A stretch of DNA of 64,000 bases from positions 28,308,576-28,372,575 of the forward strand of contig CM018037.1 in the NCBI GenBank assembly GCA_008638375.1, read 5' to 3'. Made by a program: the position numbers and the translations under genes. Position 1 is the stretch's first letter, and every line of letters begins with the position of its first letter. This stretch comes from Nyssa sinensis (lineage: Eukaryota > Streptophyta > Magnoliopsida > Cornales > Nyssaceae). Shown piece after piece: positions 23,845 to 36,095 of the stretch. Below the pieces are notes generated by a model, which was given only the letters and a program-made list of their open reading frames with translations, was not told where the DNA came from and did no database searches.

Positions 23845-25200
23845 TTTGGATACACAGGAGGAGGAGGAGGAAAAGAAGAAGAAGAGAAGATAAAAGTAAA
23901 AAACTAACAAGGAAAGAGCGGAGAAGATAGCGTAATTCATTATTCATATTTAGTTAAAAAATGAAAACAATAAAAGTGTAAAATTCTCTCGTTTTACTTA
24001 AAAACATAAGAAAATAAATATATATTATTTTATTATTATGTTATGGGATAGACATATTTTTTTTATTATTTTTTTTAAAATTTTAAGGTTAGAATTTATA
24101 TTATAAAAATTTTATTAAAAGTTCTTTATTTTCTTTCCGTCTTCGTCGACTTTTGAAATAAAATAAGAATTAAGAGACACTTCTCTTTCCTTATATCTTT
24201 TTTTTTTTTTTTTTTTCTGTTCTAATTTTGAATCAAACATAAAATAATTTTTCTCTCCTTTCTTTCCAACTCTCTCCATCCAAGAATGTAAGCATGAGGG
24301 GGAGGTAAAATGGAAGAGGAGAAGAGGGGAGAGGATAGGAGAGGAAATGAAAGGATAATGTAATTTTCTTTTTAAAGATAAATTACATTGACTTTTTTGA
24401 GAATTTTTTAATGATTATATTGACTTTTTTAAAGATTTTTAAAATTATACAAACTTTTTTTACTTCTTCTGACAAACTATATTGAGCTCCCTCCAATCCA
24501 ATTTCTTTTTAAAAATGATAAAATTGCTCATTTTAATTTTTTTGTGTTTTTTTAATTTTGACGATTTATTCTAACTTTTTTGAAAGAATTTTTTTAAAAT
24601 TTATATAAATTAAACTTTAAATAAATAATATATATTTTTTTAGTCAAATAAGATTCTAATAAATATTTATTTGAAAATAAGAAAAAAATAATTAGAAAAA
24701 ATTGTTCAAATTTAAAAATATAAAAAACATAAAAAGAGTAATATTGTCATTTTAAAAAAAAAATGACTGAATGAGAGATTAATATAATTTTATAAACGTT
24801 AGAAGAGGTCAATGTAATTGTTAAAAATTTTAAAAAAAGTCAGTATAATTTACCTTTTTTATGTTTGAATAATTAATGAAAAAAAAAACTATTTGAAAAA
24901 GAAAAGAAATTATATTATTTTACGTCTTTGATATGTCCTAGGATAGACTATTGATGTGTCTATTTTTATTTTTTTCCTATGTAATTTTAAGGTTATTTTC
25001 ATTATTATAAAAGATTTATTAAATGATTTTTTTTTCTTTCATCTTTTCTCACTTTTAAAAGAAAATAAAAATAAAAATAAAAGAAGGGTTAAGACTCTTC
25101 CATCATCTTTCTTTTCTTTCTCTAATTTTAAAATAAATACAAAATAACTTCTCTCCTTTTCATTTTCTCTCCATTTGTTCCAAACCCCTCAATCTAACCG
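23845..25200. mobile_element. Nested AT-rich MITEs
   Basis: Two related segments (about 23870-24360 and 24880-25200) share wording such as 'taattttaaggtta', 'aaaattttattaaa' or 'aaagatttattaaa', and 'aaataa..ttctctcc'. A third relative lies at 51755-52220. Between the two is a foldback element of a different family (about 24369-24858) with ends ataaattacattgacttttt and, in reverse complement, taaattatactgactttttt. The layout suggests insertion of one MITE into or beside another. No protein is encoded. Confidence 0.55.
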
Positions 25201-25894
25201 AGTGTTTAAGTCCTGCCATGTTCAAATTTTACTCCCATGAACATTAGGTAAAGAGAGAGCATTTGTTGATCCCAGATGCATTCAATAAGTAAATGACACA
25301 TAAGCAAAATATGTGAACTACGTTGCATAATTTGTTCATATGTCATTTATTTATTGGTCCGGATGCATTTGATCTTAAATCAATGAATAATTTTTGTTAG
25401 GTAAGTGCATCTCTATAGATGATTCAAAGTTGACTCAAATTTAAAATTAAGTCAAAAATTTTAAAAATAATCTTTTCAAAAGCATACTCAAATTCGTACC
25501 AAATTCATTTTTATCCAAATTCAAATCTAAATCTACACAATAATATTTATAGATTTAAATCACAACTCTTAATTAGATTTTTAATTTGTTTGATATTATT
25601 GTACTTTTTAAAATTTATTCTTCTTGATTTTTAAGATGCGAGAATAATAAATTTTAAATAAAAAGTTTTTATTAATTTAAAACAATGTACATAGTTTATA
25701 CAACAAGAGTTTCGAGTTCTAAATAATATAAATATAAATGTTTTTTAAATAAATATATAAAATATATATAAACATTTTCAATGCCTTTTCTTCTTATATA
25801 TGAAAATATATAAAAAAAAAAAAAAAAAATTTGTGAAGAAAACAAGTGGTGTTGTCAATTTATTATTTGATGCTTAAGAGAGAGAGAGAGTTGA

Positions 25895-25936
<42 letters not shown>

Positions 25937-27462
25937 AAAAAGTTGTTTTTGAATCTACACAAATCAAGTTAATATCTTGTTGAACTCGATTTATTTATCA
26001 CACGAGTTTGAAATTACGACTCGACTTTGATTCGTTTATTAAACAACTCAAATTCTGAAACGACATTTAATTGAATTGATTTCGAGTAATTCATGAATAG
26101 CTGAATTTGTTTGTAACTCTACTTTCTTATATAAGTTCACTTTGTTAGTAGGAGAGGATGTAGTGAAAAGAGGGAAAGAAAAGGAATAATGAAGTGGAGA
26201 AACAAAAGGAGAAAGAGAGCTAATAAAGGATACTATACTTTGTATGTTGTACTTGTACTTGAAACTACAATAATTTTTTTTAAAGGATGTGCTTGTATAT
26301 TTGGATTCAAACTTCCTATCAACCTCTCCTCATTTATGATGAAGATTTTTGTGGCAAAGAAAGAAAAAATAATAAAAATTTCTTGCTATTTCTATTAGTT
26401 TCTCTTCTCATAGGGGGGAATGAGGAATTTTAAAACATTTCATTACAATTCTCTTCTTTTCTTCCATCAAATCAAACAGTCTATATGTTAAGGGGGGTGA
26501 AAAAATGAAAAAATGAAAAAATGAAAAAAGAAAAGAGAGAGAAGAAGATAAGAAGAATGAAGAAAGTATCTCTTTAAAAAAACGAAAGGGAACCCATGAG
26601 TCGAATATCATTTCCCTTGTAGACCCCTTTTCAACTTTCAACTCAAAAACATTTCCTAGCAGTTTCCACTCTCCAGTATCCAATTTACCAGTGAAAATTT
26701 TCCATTTAACAAGGCTATATATCACATAACTCTAAGAAAGATTTCATGTCAAAGATCATACAAAGGATTGTCCATGAAATTTTGAGGAATGAAAACTAAA
26801 ATACATTAATTAATAACCCAGAATCTAAGCCACCCTTTGCAGTTGCAGTGTTGGTGGATGATGCCAAACAATCTGGAAGGTTTAAGGCTGTTGATTAGGA
26901 CCCTGGGCAAGCCATGAATCGCATTTGGAAGGCTTAAAACCTTTGAATTAGTATACTCCGAAATGCCCAAATATCTGCCCCCCAAGTCTGGTCGTTCCAA
27001 GGAGAATAGCTTCGTATAATCATCTTTGATGAAGTAAAAAATGACTGGAAAATTTAGAGGCCTGTTGTAGTTTAACACCCAAAATATTAAACGCAATACC
27101 ACAATCTTTGGCACGTGTTCACAGAATTTGAAACACTTTCAGCTCTTCTCTGACCCCAAGGTATGATGCACTTTTCAGGATACTGGATTCTGTGTGTGGA
27201 GCACAAAATGGCAAGCAAGAAACCACTTTTCTACCCTTTCTCCCTTCAGCTAAACAGAAAAAAAAAAAAAAAAAAAAACTGTACTTAAAACTTACAACAT
27301 ACTTGCAACTGCAAGAGTCTAGAGAAGTAACCAAGGCACGCAATGCTACCTCGTATTGTTATTTCTTAGCAATTTTAGGTATCTTTAAGTCCACCTAAAC
27401 ACCTTTCCAGACTTGCTACTTGCCCATTGTTTTATTCAGTCCAGTGTGTCCCAGAATTCACA
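25201..27462. other. Intergenic region downstream of the ITN1-like gene
   Basis: AT-rich, with poly(A) near 25811-25829 and (TA)n at 25901-25932. Open minus-strand frames at 26408-26725 and 26806-27114 (e.g. RYLGISEYTNSKVLSLPNAI) are not recognised and have no supporting structure; they may be 3'-UTR or relic sequence. An A20-type homopolymer sits at 27260-27279. Confidence 0.4.
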
Positions 27463-30400
27463 TCAAAGGGCATAAAATCGATCAACTTCTGAGTTGGAGA
27501 ACTCAGAGTGATGCCACGAGGTGGAACCGCTCCTTGCAATTTTCTCCCTCTTCCTCATCGATCGAATCCTCTTTGACTTTACAACACAATAAGTCATGGT
27601 GCCAAGAACCCCGGCCATTATCACTCCCCCCACAACTGTAACCAAAATTGCAGCCCATTCAAACTGCCGACCAACCACAATATAAGAGGAGGCCATAAAT
27701 GCAACTGAAGTGCACACAGAAGCCAGCCACATCAACTTGTTAATCACCACCACTACCCGTCTCTCAGCCTTTGTCTCACCTCTAACCAATGTTATCTGAA
27801 CTACCACAACAGCCAACGACGTAAAAAGTGCTATGGCATTAAAGATGAAGAAGATTTTAAAAGAAATATAGCTCACCACCACAGCCATCCCATTATTATC
27901 ATCCCCACCAGGCACAGTGAAAATAGCTGCAAAGGCAACTGTTGCAAAAAGTACGGCCACCACAGTTACTGAGTTGGTGGCATTATTGATCCCTTCTCGG
28001 TGGAGTTTTCTGAGCCCTTTGGCAATTCCGTGGACATTTTTGTTAGTCCTCCTTGTTTGTTCAAGCTGGGTGTGGACGTCTTTCTTGATCTGAGTCACAG
28101 TGTTTCTTAATTCATCCCTAGGTTGGTTCAGCTCATTAGCTCTGACAGCACCACAGCGACAAAGGCAGTCTTTTATGTCTGAGGTATCTTCAGAGAGGGA
28201 AAGCCCTTCAGCTATGTCAAGAGCTGTTTTGTGATCTCTGGTCAGTGCATTAACATTGGTATCAGGGAGGCGTACCAACTCGTTCACTATCTGCAAAGGT
28301 AGAAATAAATTCGTACTCGGTCATGTGGTTTTTTAATTTGAAGGATGCCTCAATATTTTTCAAAATTTTGACTGGATTCTAGTTGCATGAACAATTGGGA
28401 AAAGGAAAATGGGTAATCAGGTGGGATCACTCGAGGAATAAACCTGCCTGATAAGCTAGAAAACTGTGGAAACAGAAAATCAAACAGAAATATAGGAAGT
28501 CCACAGAATACAACATTTTTTTTTAGGTAAGGACAATGTATAACATTTTTGTTGCTTAATATTCATTTCTTGTTAATTAAATACTGGAGCTTATGTGGAA
28601 GTGTCTTCCAATTCAGAGATGGAAAATGAAGTTGAAAGACAAAAGTCAGATGATTTTGTGTACAAGCCATAAAATTTAGGGAAAAATACTAAAAAGTCCC
28701 TAAATTAAAAATTTCGATCCAAAAAGTTCATAATATATTTTATATATCTAAAAGACCCAAAAGAGAAACTTTTAATACAAAAAAGTCCAATTGTTAACTT
28801 CCATCTTAACACCATTAAAAAATATTATTTATTAGACTAAAATAGCCTTCAAGACACATTTTAAAAATACTAAATAGTTTATAAAATAAATTTTTCAATT
28901 AAAAAAAAATAATATAACATTTTTTATTTATCTAGAAGGCCTAAAAAATAAATTTTCACTTCATAAAATGTTATATTTTTTTTGGATTGAAGAAGTTATT
29001 TTATATATTCTTTAGTTTTTTTTTTCTAAAATATATTTTGAAGACTATTTTAGTCTAATCAGTAATTTTTTTAACGGTGTTAAGATAGAAGTTAATAATT
29101 TAATTTTTTTGTATTACAAGTTTCTTTTTGGATCTTTTAGATATAAAAAATATATCATGAATTTTTTGGATTGAAAATTTTATTTTAGGGATCTTTTAGT
29201 ATTTTCCCCTAAAATTTACATCTTTTGAAAAAAATTACACAAAGCTTATTTAAGCTCTTTTCAAAACCCTATGTTTGGAGGGCAGAAAGGCACACCAATC
29301 CAGTCTGAAATATTTAGGTAAACACTATAGGAAGATAAAAATTAGTAATTCATGAAAATGGATTAGATAAATTTATGTCAGTATTCGATGGTGAGGACAT
29401 ATTGAAGTGTTGATATTCAAAGAAAATAGATACTTATTGATGAAAATTCAGTATCACCAAAATATACCTCTGCTCGCTTTTTCCTGGTGGCCACATGTAA
29501 TGCTGTGTTACCAAACTTGTCTGGCAACATTACAATAGCTGCATCAGCCTCAAGAAGCAATTTCACCACCTCACAGCTAACCCCTTTTACAGCCATATGC
29601 AAAGCAGTCTGCCCTTTCTTGTCTGTCCTCCTTGCCAATTGTGGATCTTTGTCAAGCAATGCCTTAACAATGTCCACATGTCCCTGTCTAGCAGCTAAAT
29701 GCAATGGATTTTTTCCATTGGATCTAGAAATCTCCAACAACCTACAATCCTTTGACAGCAATTCATTAACTACAGCTGTATGCCCTCTTGTAGCTGCAGA
29801 TATAAGAGGGGTTGCATTTGATGGGCCAATTGTTTTACTAAGCCCTGGATCATGCTCTAATAGCACTTGGACAATGTCTGCAATCAAAAAGTGGCGATAA
29901 ATGTACTGACCTGATTTGGTATAGAAAGTATACGATTTAGGACCAGAAATCTAGCAAGTAGAAACGTGTTACAATGAATACAAGTAGCCTTTATGATATC
30001 TACGTATTAAATCATCCAGAAGATTGACAAAAAAACTTGCAGAAACAATTACCAATCTAGCATATTATTTTCTGCACCCACAACCTATGAGCATGATAAA
30101 CCACCTCAGTTCCCAAAAATTGAATTTCATCACCATGATCAACCTTTATGTATGTTTTGCACAGAAGTTACAGTTCTTTGAATGAAGTAAAAGCATTATG
30201 AATTTCTGCATTTCTTTTAAAATTGAATCAGGGACAAAGCAATGAGGAACACAAGTACGGTTGGAACTAGTTGCACTGAAATGCCACTGTGGACTTGCGG
30301 CTTCAAGTAAGCCATATTTCATGTTTGAAATTTGATAGTCTCATAGTCATAACCTTTCTCTAGGCGGTAAGTGGAAGTCAAATCTGAGCTATGATCAAAT

Positions 30401-33400
30401 ATGACGACTCTTAGGGTTCACAATTTAGCAGGGAACATGGGAAAGACCAAATGTGTCTTATAATTTTGGAATTAACATGTACACCCTCATAAATTCTCAA
30501 AACAACAAAAGGCCACAAGCCACCTTAATTCTTTCTAACCTGAAACCAAGAAAGAAAAATGATTCTCTATGTTATTCCATTAAAAATATACAAGTGTATT
30601 TATACACAAATTGAGAGACTAAACTACGAAAGTAGACTAATTAGAATCCCTATGATTGAGCCTATACAGTCAACCCTACAGCCTGTATATTCTAAAATAA
30701 TCCTATGTATATTCTGTAACACTCCCCCTCGAGTTGGAGCATAGATATTAATCAGGCCCAGCTTGTTGCAAATATAATCGACTCGAGCTCCATTGAGAGC
30801 CTTTGTGAAGATATCTCCTAATTGTTCTCCAGTTTTCACGTATCCGGTAGAGATCAAATTTTGTTGCAACTTTTCACAAACAAAATGACAGTCACTCTCA
30901 ATATGCTTAGTCCGTTCATGAAACACAGGATTGGAAGCAATATGGAGAGCCGCTTGGTGAGCCGCTTGGTTATTACATCACAATTTTGCTGGTATTGAAG
31001 CTTTAAGACCAACCTCAATCAAGACTTGATATATCCACATTATCTCACATACAGATTGTGCCATAACTCTATATTCTGATTCTGCATTGGATCGGGACAC
31101 AACATTTTGTTTCTTACTCTTTCATTAAATCAAATTTCCTCCAACAAAAACACAGTATCCGTTAGTGGATCTGCGGTCAATCTTGGAACCTGCCCAATCT
31201 GCATCTGAAAAACATTCGATGTGAGTATGTCCATGATTCTTGTACAGTAACCCTCATCCAGGAACTCCCTTTAAGTAACACAAGATCTATTCTAATGCTG
31301 CCCAATGGTAAACTATTGGGGAGGACATGAATTGACTGACAATACTAACAGAATATGCAATATCAGGACGTGTCACTGTAAGATAGTTCAACTTTCCAAC
31401 CAGTCTCCTGTATTTTTCAGGATCTTCAAATAAGTCTCCATCTTTTGTGAGTTGTAGGTTGGGAAGCATTGGAGCGCTGCACGGCTTGGCCCCCAACTTT
31501 CCAGTCTCAGTTAATAGGTCAAGCACATATTTCCTCTGGGATAGGACAATGCCTTTCTTGCTTCTCGTCACCTCAATTCCCAAGAAATACTTCAACACCT
31601 CTAAATCTTTCGGGTGAAACTGGCTATGAAGAAAGGACTTCAAAGATGAAATTCCCACAGTATCACTTCCAGTAATGACAATATCATCCACATACACAAC
31701 AAAGAGAATGAGGCCAGATGTAGAATGCTTATAGAAAACTAAGTAGTGGTCAGACTTACTCTTATTCATTCCAAACTTCTCCACTGCCTGACTAAATTTT
31801 TCAAACCAAGCACGGGGACTCTATTTCAAACCATATAATGACTTACGAAGATGACAAACTCGCCCACACTCCCCCTGAGCAACAAATCCAGGTGGTTGCT
31901 CCATATACACTTCCTCCTGGAGATTTTTTTTTTGATAAGTAAAATTGTATATATATTGGTGCCCAAGAAGGGCATCAAGGGCAAGAGCCCCAGAATCTTA
32001 CATCTGATTTAGTCACCATGTAAGAACGCATTTTGATGTCTAACTGATGTAAAGGCCAATCATTAGTAGCTGCCAGAGAAATAAATAAACGAACCGAGGT
32101 CAACTTAGCAACGGGAGAGAAAGTATCAGAATAATCCACACCATAAGTCTGAGCATAGCCTTTAGCCACAAGACGAGCTTTAAGGCGAGCCACGGAACCA
32201 TCGGAATTGAATTTGACAGCAAACACCCATTTATAGCCAATAGCTTTCTTTCCTGCAGGTAAAGGCACTAAATCCCAAGTATCATTAGCATCTAAAGCAT
32301 TCATCTCTTCGATCATAACATCACGCCATCCGGGATGGGACAAGGCATCATGGACAGTTTTGGGATCAGTGACGAGCCTGAAATCTTCTAGTGGCGCGTG
32401 AGGCTCACGCGCGTGGTTTCTGGTGACCGGACTTTGGGAACTGACAGATCGGCAGGTGGCGATGCTCTCCTGGCTGGCGGTGAGACAAAGTGGTCACTCG
32501 AACAAGGCGACCTAAGTGTTTCCCTAATTCTGCTCACTATGGGCAGAGTGACCGGAAACCAGAGAAGAAGAAAAGAAGAAAAGGCCAAAGGAAAATTTTC
32601 TAGCCCTGGCTCTGATACCATGAAACCAAGAAAGAAAAATGATTCTCTATGTTATTCCATTCAAAATATACAAGTGTATTTATACACAAATTGAGAGACT
32701 AAACTAGGAAAATAGACTAATTAGAATCCCTATGATTGAGCTTATACAGTCAACCCTATAGCCTGTATATTCTAGAATAATCCTATGTATATTCTAAAAT
32801 AATCCTATGTATATTCTGTAACATAACCCAACTCTGTATTCCATCAATTTGTAAGAGCTTACCAGAAACCAAGTGGCTAAGCAACTTACAGTTTAGATTG
32901 GCTAGGCCAAACAAAGACCTATTTATTGTGTTGACAAACTCCTATAATATGGATTCATTAGCAAGGCCAATCTACCTTTGGTTACTTGTCTATTGTGCTT
33001 GCCAGTTCATTCCCAATAGTTATGCCATAAAAGGGAAAATGGACTCAATAGCTAATTAAGGCACTTTGCTGCAAACCAGAAGGATCGGAGTTGTTGATGT
33101 TGCTCAGTGTTACTAAAACTTAATAACAAAAAAGCTCGGCCACTTCGAGCTTTACTGTCTAGTATGCACATTGGACCAATAAAATTGACCAATCTTCCAA
33201 CATTATTGGCATCCAACATGGCAGCATCTTTTATTCTTCTTCTATTGGATGGGTATGGGTGGTTATCACGTTTGGGAAGGAATCCTTCATACAGCGTAAC
33301 CCCGCCCACTTTATAACTGGCCCCATAACAAAAATCCGATAGGCTAATCATATGGCGATATCTACTTGTTTTCCAGACTAATGCATTACAAGATTTTATT

Positions 33401-34828
33401 TAAACCCCACCCAACCCTTACCCTATCCCACCAAGAAAACCCTAATTATCCACAAATAATGTCTCCATGGGGGGATCTCCCAATCTCCTAATTTGGAGTA
33501 AAGCCCTGATATTAAACTAAAGCTGATTTGGTGTATGACAAACGGAAGTCAATAAATGATAGAATGTAGATCATCTTGTATATTCCAAAGGGAAGCCAAT
33601 AAATAATAGTATGTAATTCCATGAGTTCATCAAAATTTAAATATTTTAATGGGAACAATATAACTTCCCACATCACCATTAAAATTTAATTCTTAATCTA
33701 CCAACTATAAACTTACCATTTCAAATACAATAGGAACTAAAAAAAGCCATATTCACATATATAAACCAGCTAATGAAAATGAGAAAAACCACTTATCAGA
33801 AATAAACAAAAATCAAACAAATGAATGAATGAACTAATCAATCAGCAAAGCTCGAATTATCACCATGGTGTCCTTGACTTGCAGCTATATGCAAAGGATC
33901 AAACCCAGACCGATTCTTCTTTGAAATGCTTTCTTTATTCGAATACTTCAACAACTCTTTCACAACATCAAGATGACCTTTATCTGCTGCGGTAAACATC
34001 GGTGTCTCTCCCAATTCATTCACTTCATTCACAACAGATGCTAGAATCTCTTCAACCTCATCCTCAAAGTCCTCTCCGCTCAGAGTGCCCACCATCTGCG
34101 AAACAATATAATTGAGAATCTGCTTCACGGCCACCAGATCGCCTCGTTGCGCCGCCAAATGCAGTTCAGTGTCGTTGTGCCGGCCAGTCACCTGCTTCAC
34201 ATACTTCTTCTTTCCCGTTTGATCGATTCGCTTCCCCGAATTCGATAAGACCAGAGCAGGTGCGCTGGCCGACGACGGAGACGGAGACGGAGACGGAGAT
34301 GGCGACGGCTCGGCCAGAGGGTTTTGGCTCGGCGTTGGTGTGACTAATCCTTTCTCCAAATCTCTCTCTCCTCCTAAAGAATCAATTACTTATAAATCAC
34401 CAACAGATATAAACAAACAAAACAAAATCCTCAATAGAAAATCTAACTCCTGGAAAAAATTTCGCCTCTTCAATAAGCTATAGAATCAATTACTTATGAA
34501 CCACCAACAAATTCAAACAGCCAAAACAAAATTCTCAAAGTTTTCTTCAATTCTGTTTGTTTGAAAAGAAAATCTAGCTCCTGGAAAAAATTTCGTCTCT
34601 TCAATAAGCTCCGAGCTTCAAAGATCTAATTTTTCACAGAAAAAAGTATTACTCGGAAAGTTTTTACCACAAACCAAACGGATTCTTCTTTGAAAAAAAG
34701 AAAAAAAATTTGATGTAAATAAAGAACAGATACGATCTCCGTCGATGTCCGAGATGAGCAAAAAAGGGTCAAAACAGATGGAGAAAGAGTGTAGTAGAGA
34801 GAGTACCTTCGTCTATAGCTGAAGCCAT
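27463..34828 (-). CDS. ITN1: ITN1-like ankyrin-repeat/PGG-domain membrane protein
   Basis: Four coding exons: 34828-34807 (22 nt, MASAIDE), 34361-33864, 29877-29468 and 28290-27463. Phases agree and total 585 residues, near the roughly 590 of Arabidopsis ITN1. After a Ser/Pro repeat ([10 protein letters not shown]) come about seven to eight ankyrin repeats from roughly residue 70 to 345 (e.g. [35 protein letters not shown]). A conserved segment [11 protein letters not shown] follows, then the PGG domain ([20 protein letters not shown], with PGG at about 437-439) and four hydrophobic segments to about residue 550. ITN1 is a plasma-membrane protein affecting salt-stress signalling and reactive oxygen in Arabidopsis. 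The 22 nt start exon was chosen because it gives an in-frame join and a good CAAAC-ATG-GC context. The 4 kb second intron carries a Ty1-copia relic and the third a MITE, yet all exons are intact. Confidence 0.9.
28670..29219. mobile_element. Foldback MITE in third intron of ITN1-like gene
   Basis: The left end reads taaaatttagggaaaaatac and 'gtccctaaattaaaaattt'. The right end in reverse complement reads taaattttaggggaaaatac and 'atccctaaaataaaatttt'. The inverted repeats stay alignable for well over 100 bp on each side. It is non-coding and about 550 bp long. Confidence 0.8.
30541..32823 (-). mobile_element. Internally deleted Ty1-copia element in intron 2 of ITN1-like gene
   Basis: The LTRs are 30541-30721 (181 bp, the 3' LTR in element orientation) and 32621-32823 (203 bp, the 5' LTR). 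The target duplication TAACC lies at 30536-30540 and 32824-32828. Next to the right LTR, ggctctgatacca (32609-32621) is the reverse complement of the Met-tRNA primer site, and next to the left LTR is a gagggggagtg polypurine tract. Between them, minus-strand pieces read as copia reverse transcriptase and RNase [35 protein letters not shown] with the YVDD catalytic box, [13 protein letters not shown] and [12 protein letters not shown]. Stops and frame breaks interrupt it. The gag, protease and integrase regions are missing; the leader runs almost straight into the reverse transcriptase. It cannot be autonomous. Confidence 0.92.
31926..32010 (-). mobile_element. LINE 3' tail nested in the copia reverse transcriptase
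   Basis: A T10 run at 31926-31935, followed by gataagtaaaattgtatata and 'ggtgcccaagaagggcatca', is the reverse complement of a plant LINE 3' end. It splits the copia frame between the LDIK(N)AFLHGD box and [11 protein letters not shown], so it inserted after the copia element. The inner boundary is approximate and no clear target duplication is seen. Confidence 0.6.
32829..33863. other. Remainder of intron 2 of ITN1-like gene
   Basis: No element was resolved. A 99-codon minus frame at 33052-33351 has no recognisable family. A short repeated phrase, 'gaagtcaataaatgatagaa' at about 33545 and 'gaagccaataaataatagta' at about 33592, suggests a small tandem relic. Confidence 0.35.
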
Positions 34829-36090
34829 GTTTGAAGTTTGAACTTGGAGAGACGACTGCAAACTTGGGAAGTGAAATTGAGTGGAGAATTAGAGCATGCG
34901 ACTTGTGATTGTGAAAGTTTATTCGTTCGTAGAAAGTGGAAGTGAAGGAAGGGGAGGAGGAAGTTCCCCATAGAAAAACGACAAAAGCACAGAGGAGAGG
35001 AAAGGGGCAGGCGTGTTCTCAGTTTTCCACACATTTATTTATTCTGATTATGATTGTTTGCAGATAAATTAATTTTAAATTTTAATATTTTATTAAAATT
35101 TAAAAATCAATTAATATAATTTAAAATCGACAATGTTATAAAAATAAAAACCTATTTTTAGGCTTTTATAGTCCTTAAAACTTTCATTTTAGTTTATAGG
35201 ATAAACATATATAAAATCTGGGGTTCATCTCGAGAATTACTTATCTATCAATATATAATTAATAATTAATAATTTTTAATAATTTATAAATTTAAAAAAA
35301 AATAACTTCATTTCTATAGTGAATAATTAATAGTTCTATTACTTAATAACCAATATTTGTTTAAAAAAAAATGTTTATAAAATTAATTATTAGAGATAGA
35401 ATAGATAAATATGAATATGTATATATCCCATTATTCACATGTCCTCTTAATTGTATTTATTTATTTAATATAATTAAAGTTAAAAGTATTATAAATGTAA
35501 AAAATATTGACGTTAGAAAACACAATTTTTTTATTTAAAAAAGACATTAAGAATTTTTATGATCTAAATTGAGTATTATATGTATTTTTTTTTTAAAAAA
35601 TCAAAATATTGTTGAAAAATTGTATATAAAGTCTTTTTTTTTTTATATATATCAAAAGTCATGTGCATATAAGAAATAATTTTAATTAATAAAAGTATGA
35701 GAAAACTTACTAATTAATAGTTCTAATAATAAATAAATTTTTAATTTATCATATTTATTAGTTATAAGAGGATTAATAATATATTAGTATATATATAACT
35801 TGAGACAATCTTTTTTTTTTTTTAAAGATTGAATCTAAGCTCATTACTTTATTTAATTAATAAAAAAGCTACGTGTGAAGATTGGAAATTACAAGATGCC
35901 ACTCACACCATTGGCGGATTTGGGGGTGGACAGGGCACCAAAGGTTTGCTAAAAAAAATCCACAAAAAAATAATTATAATTTAGAAATTATCTTTCTAAA
36001 TTAATTATAAATATATATATATATATATATTTTCCCTCTGAATAACTTTTGGATCTGCCATGCAATATAACTTTTCAAATAAGAGACCAT
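34829..36090. other. Promoter side of ITN1-like gene and AT-rich DNA
   Basis: 34829-35040 is presumably leader or promoter of the ITN1-like gene (minus strand). 35195-35420 repeats the TTAATTATTA-type motifs also found at 6725-7140. A (TA)n run lies at 36009-36032. No gene. Confidence 0.4.
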
Positions 36091-36095
36091 CCTTA

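Noticed and set aside
23530..23907. 125-codon plus-strand frame starting in the GA tract
   Set aside because: Divergent to the start exon of the minus-strand gene, ends in low-complexity Gly/Glu/Lys; no domain and no splice evidence.
29487..29900. 137-codon plus-strand frame
   Set aside because: Antisense of ankyrin exon 3 of the ITN1-like gene.
31287..32343. Long minus-strand frames as a host gene
   Set aside because: They are pieces of the copia reverse transcriptase between two LTRs, not a host gene.
33052..33351. 99-codon minus frame in the ITN1-like intron 2
   Set aside because: No recognisable family and no splice sites joining it to the ITN1-like exons in frame.
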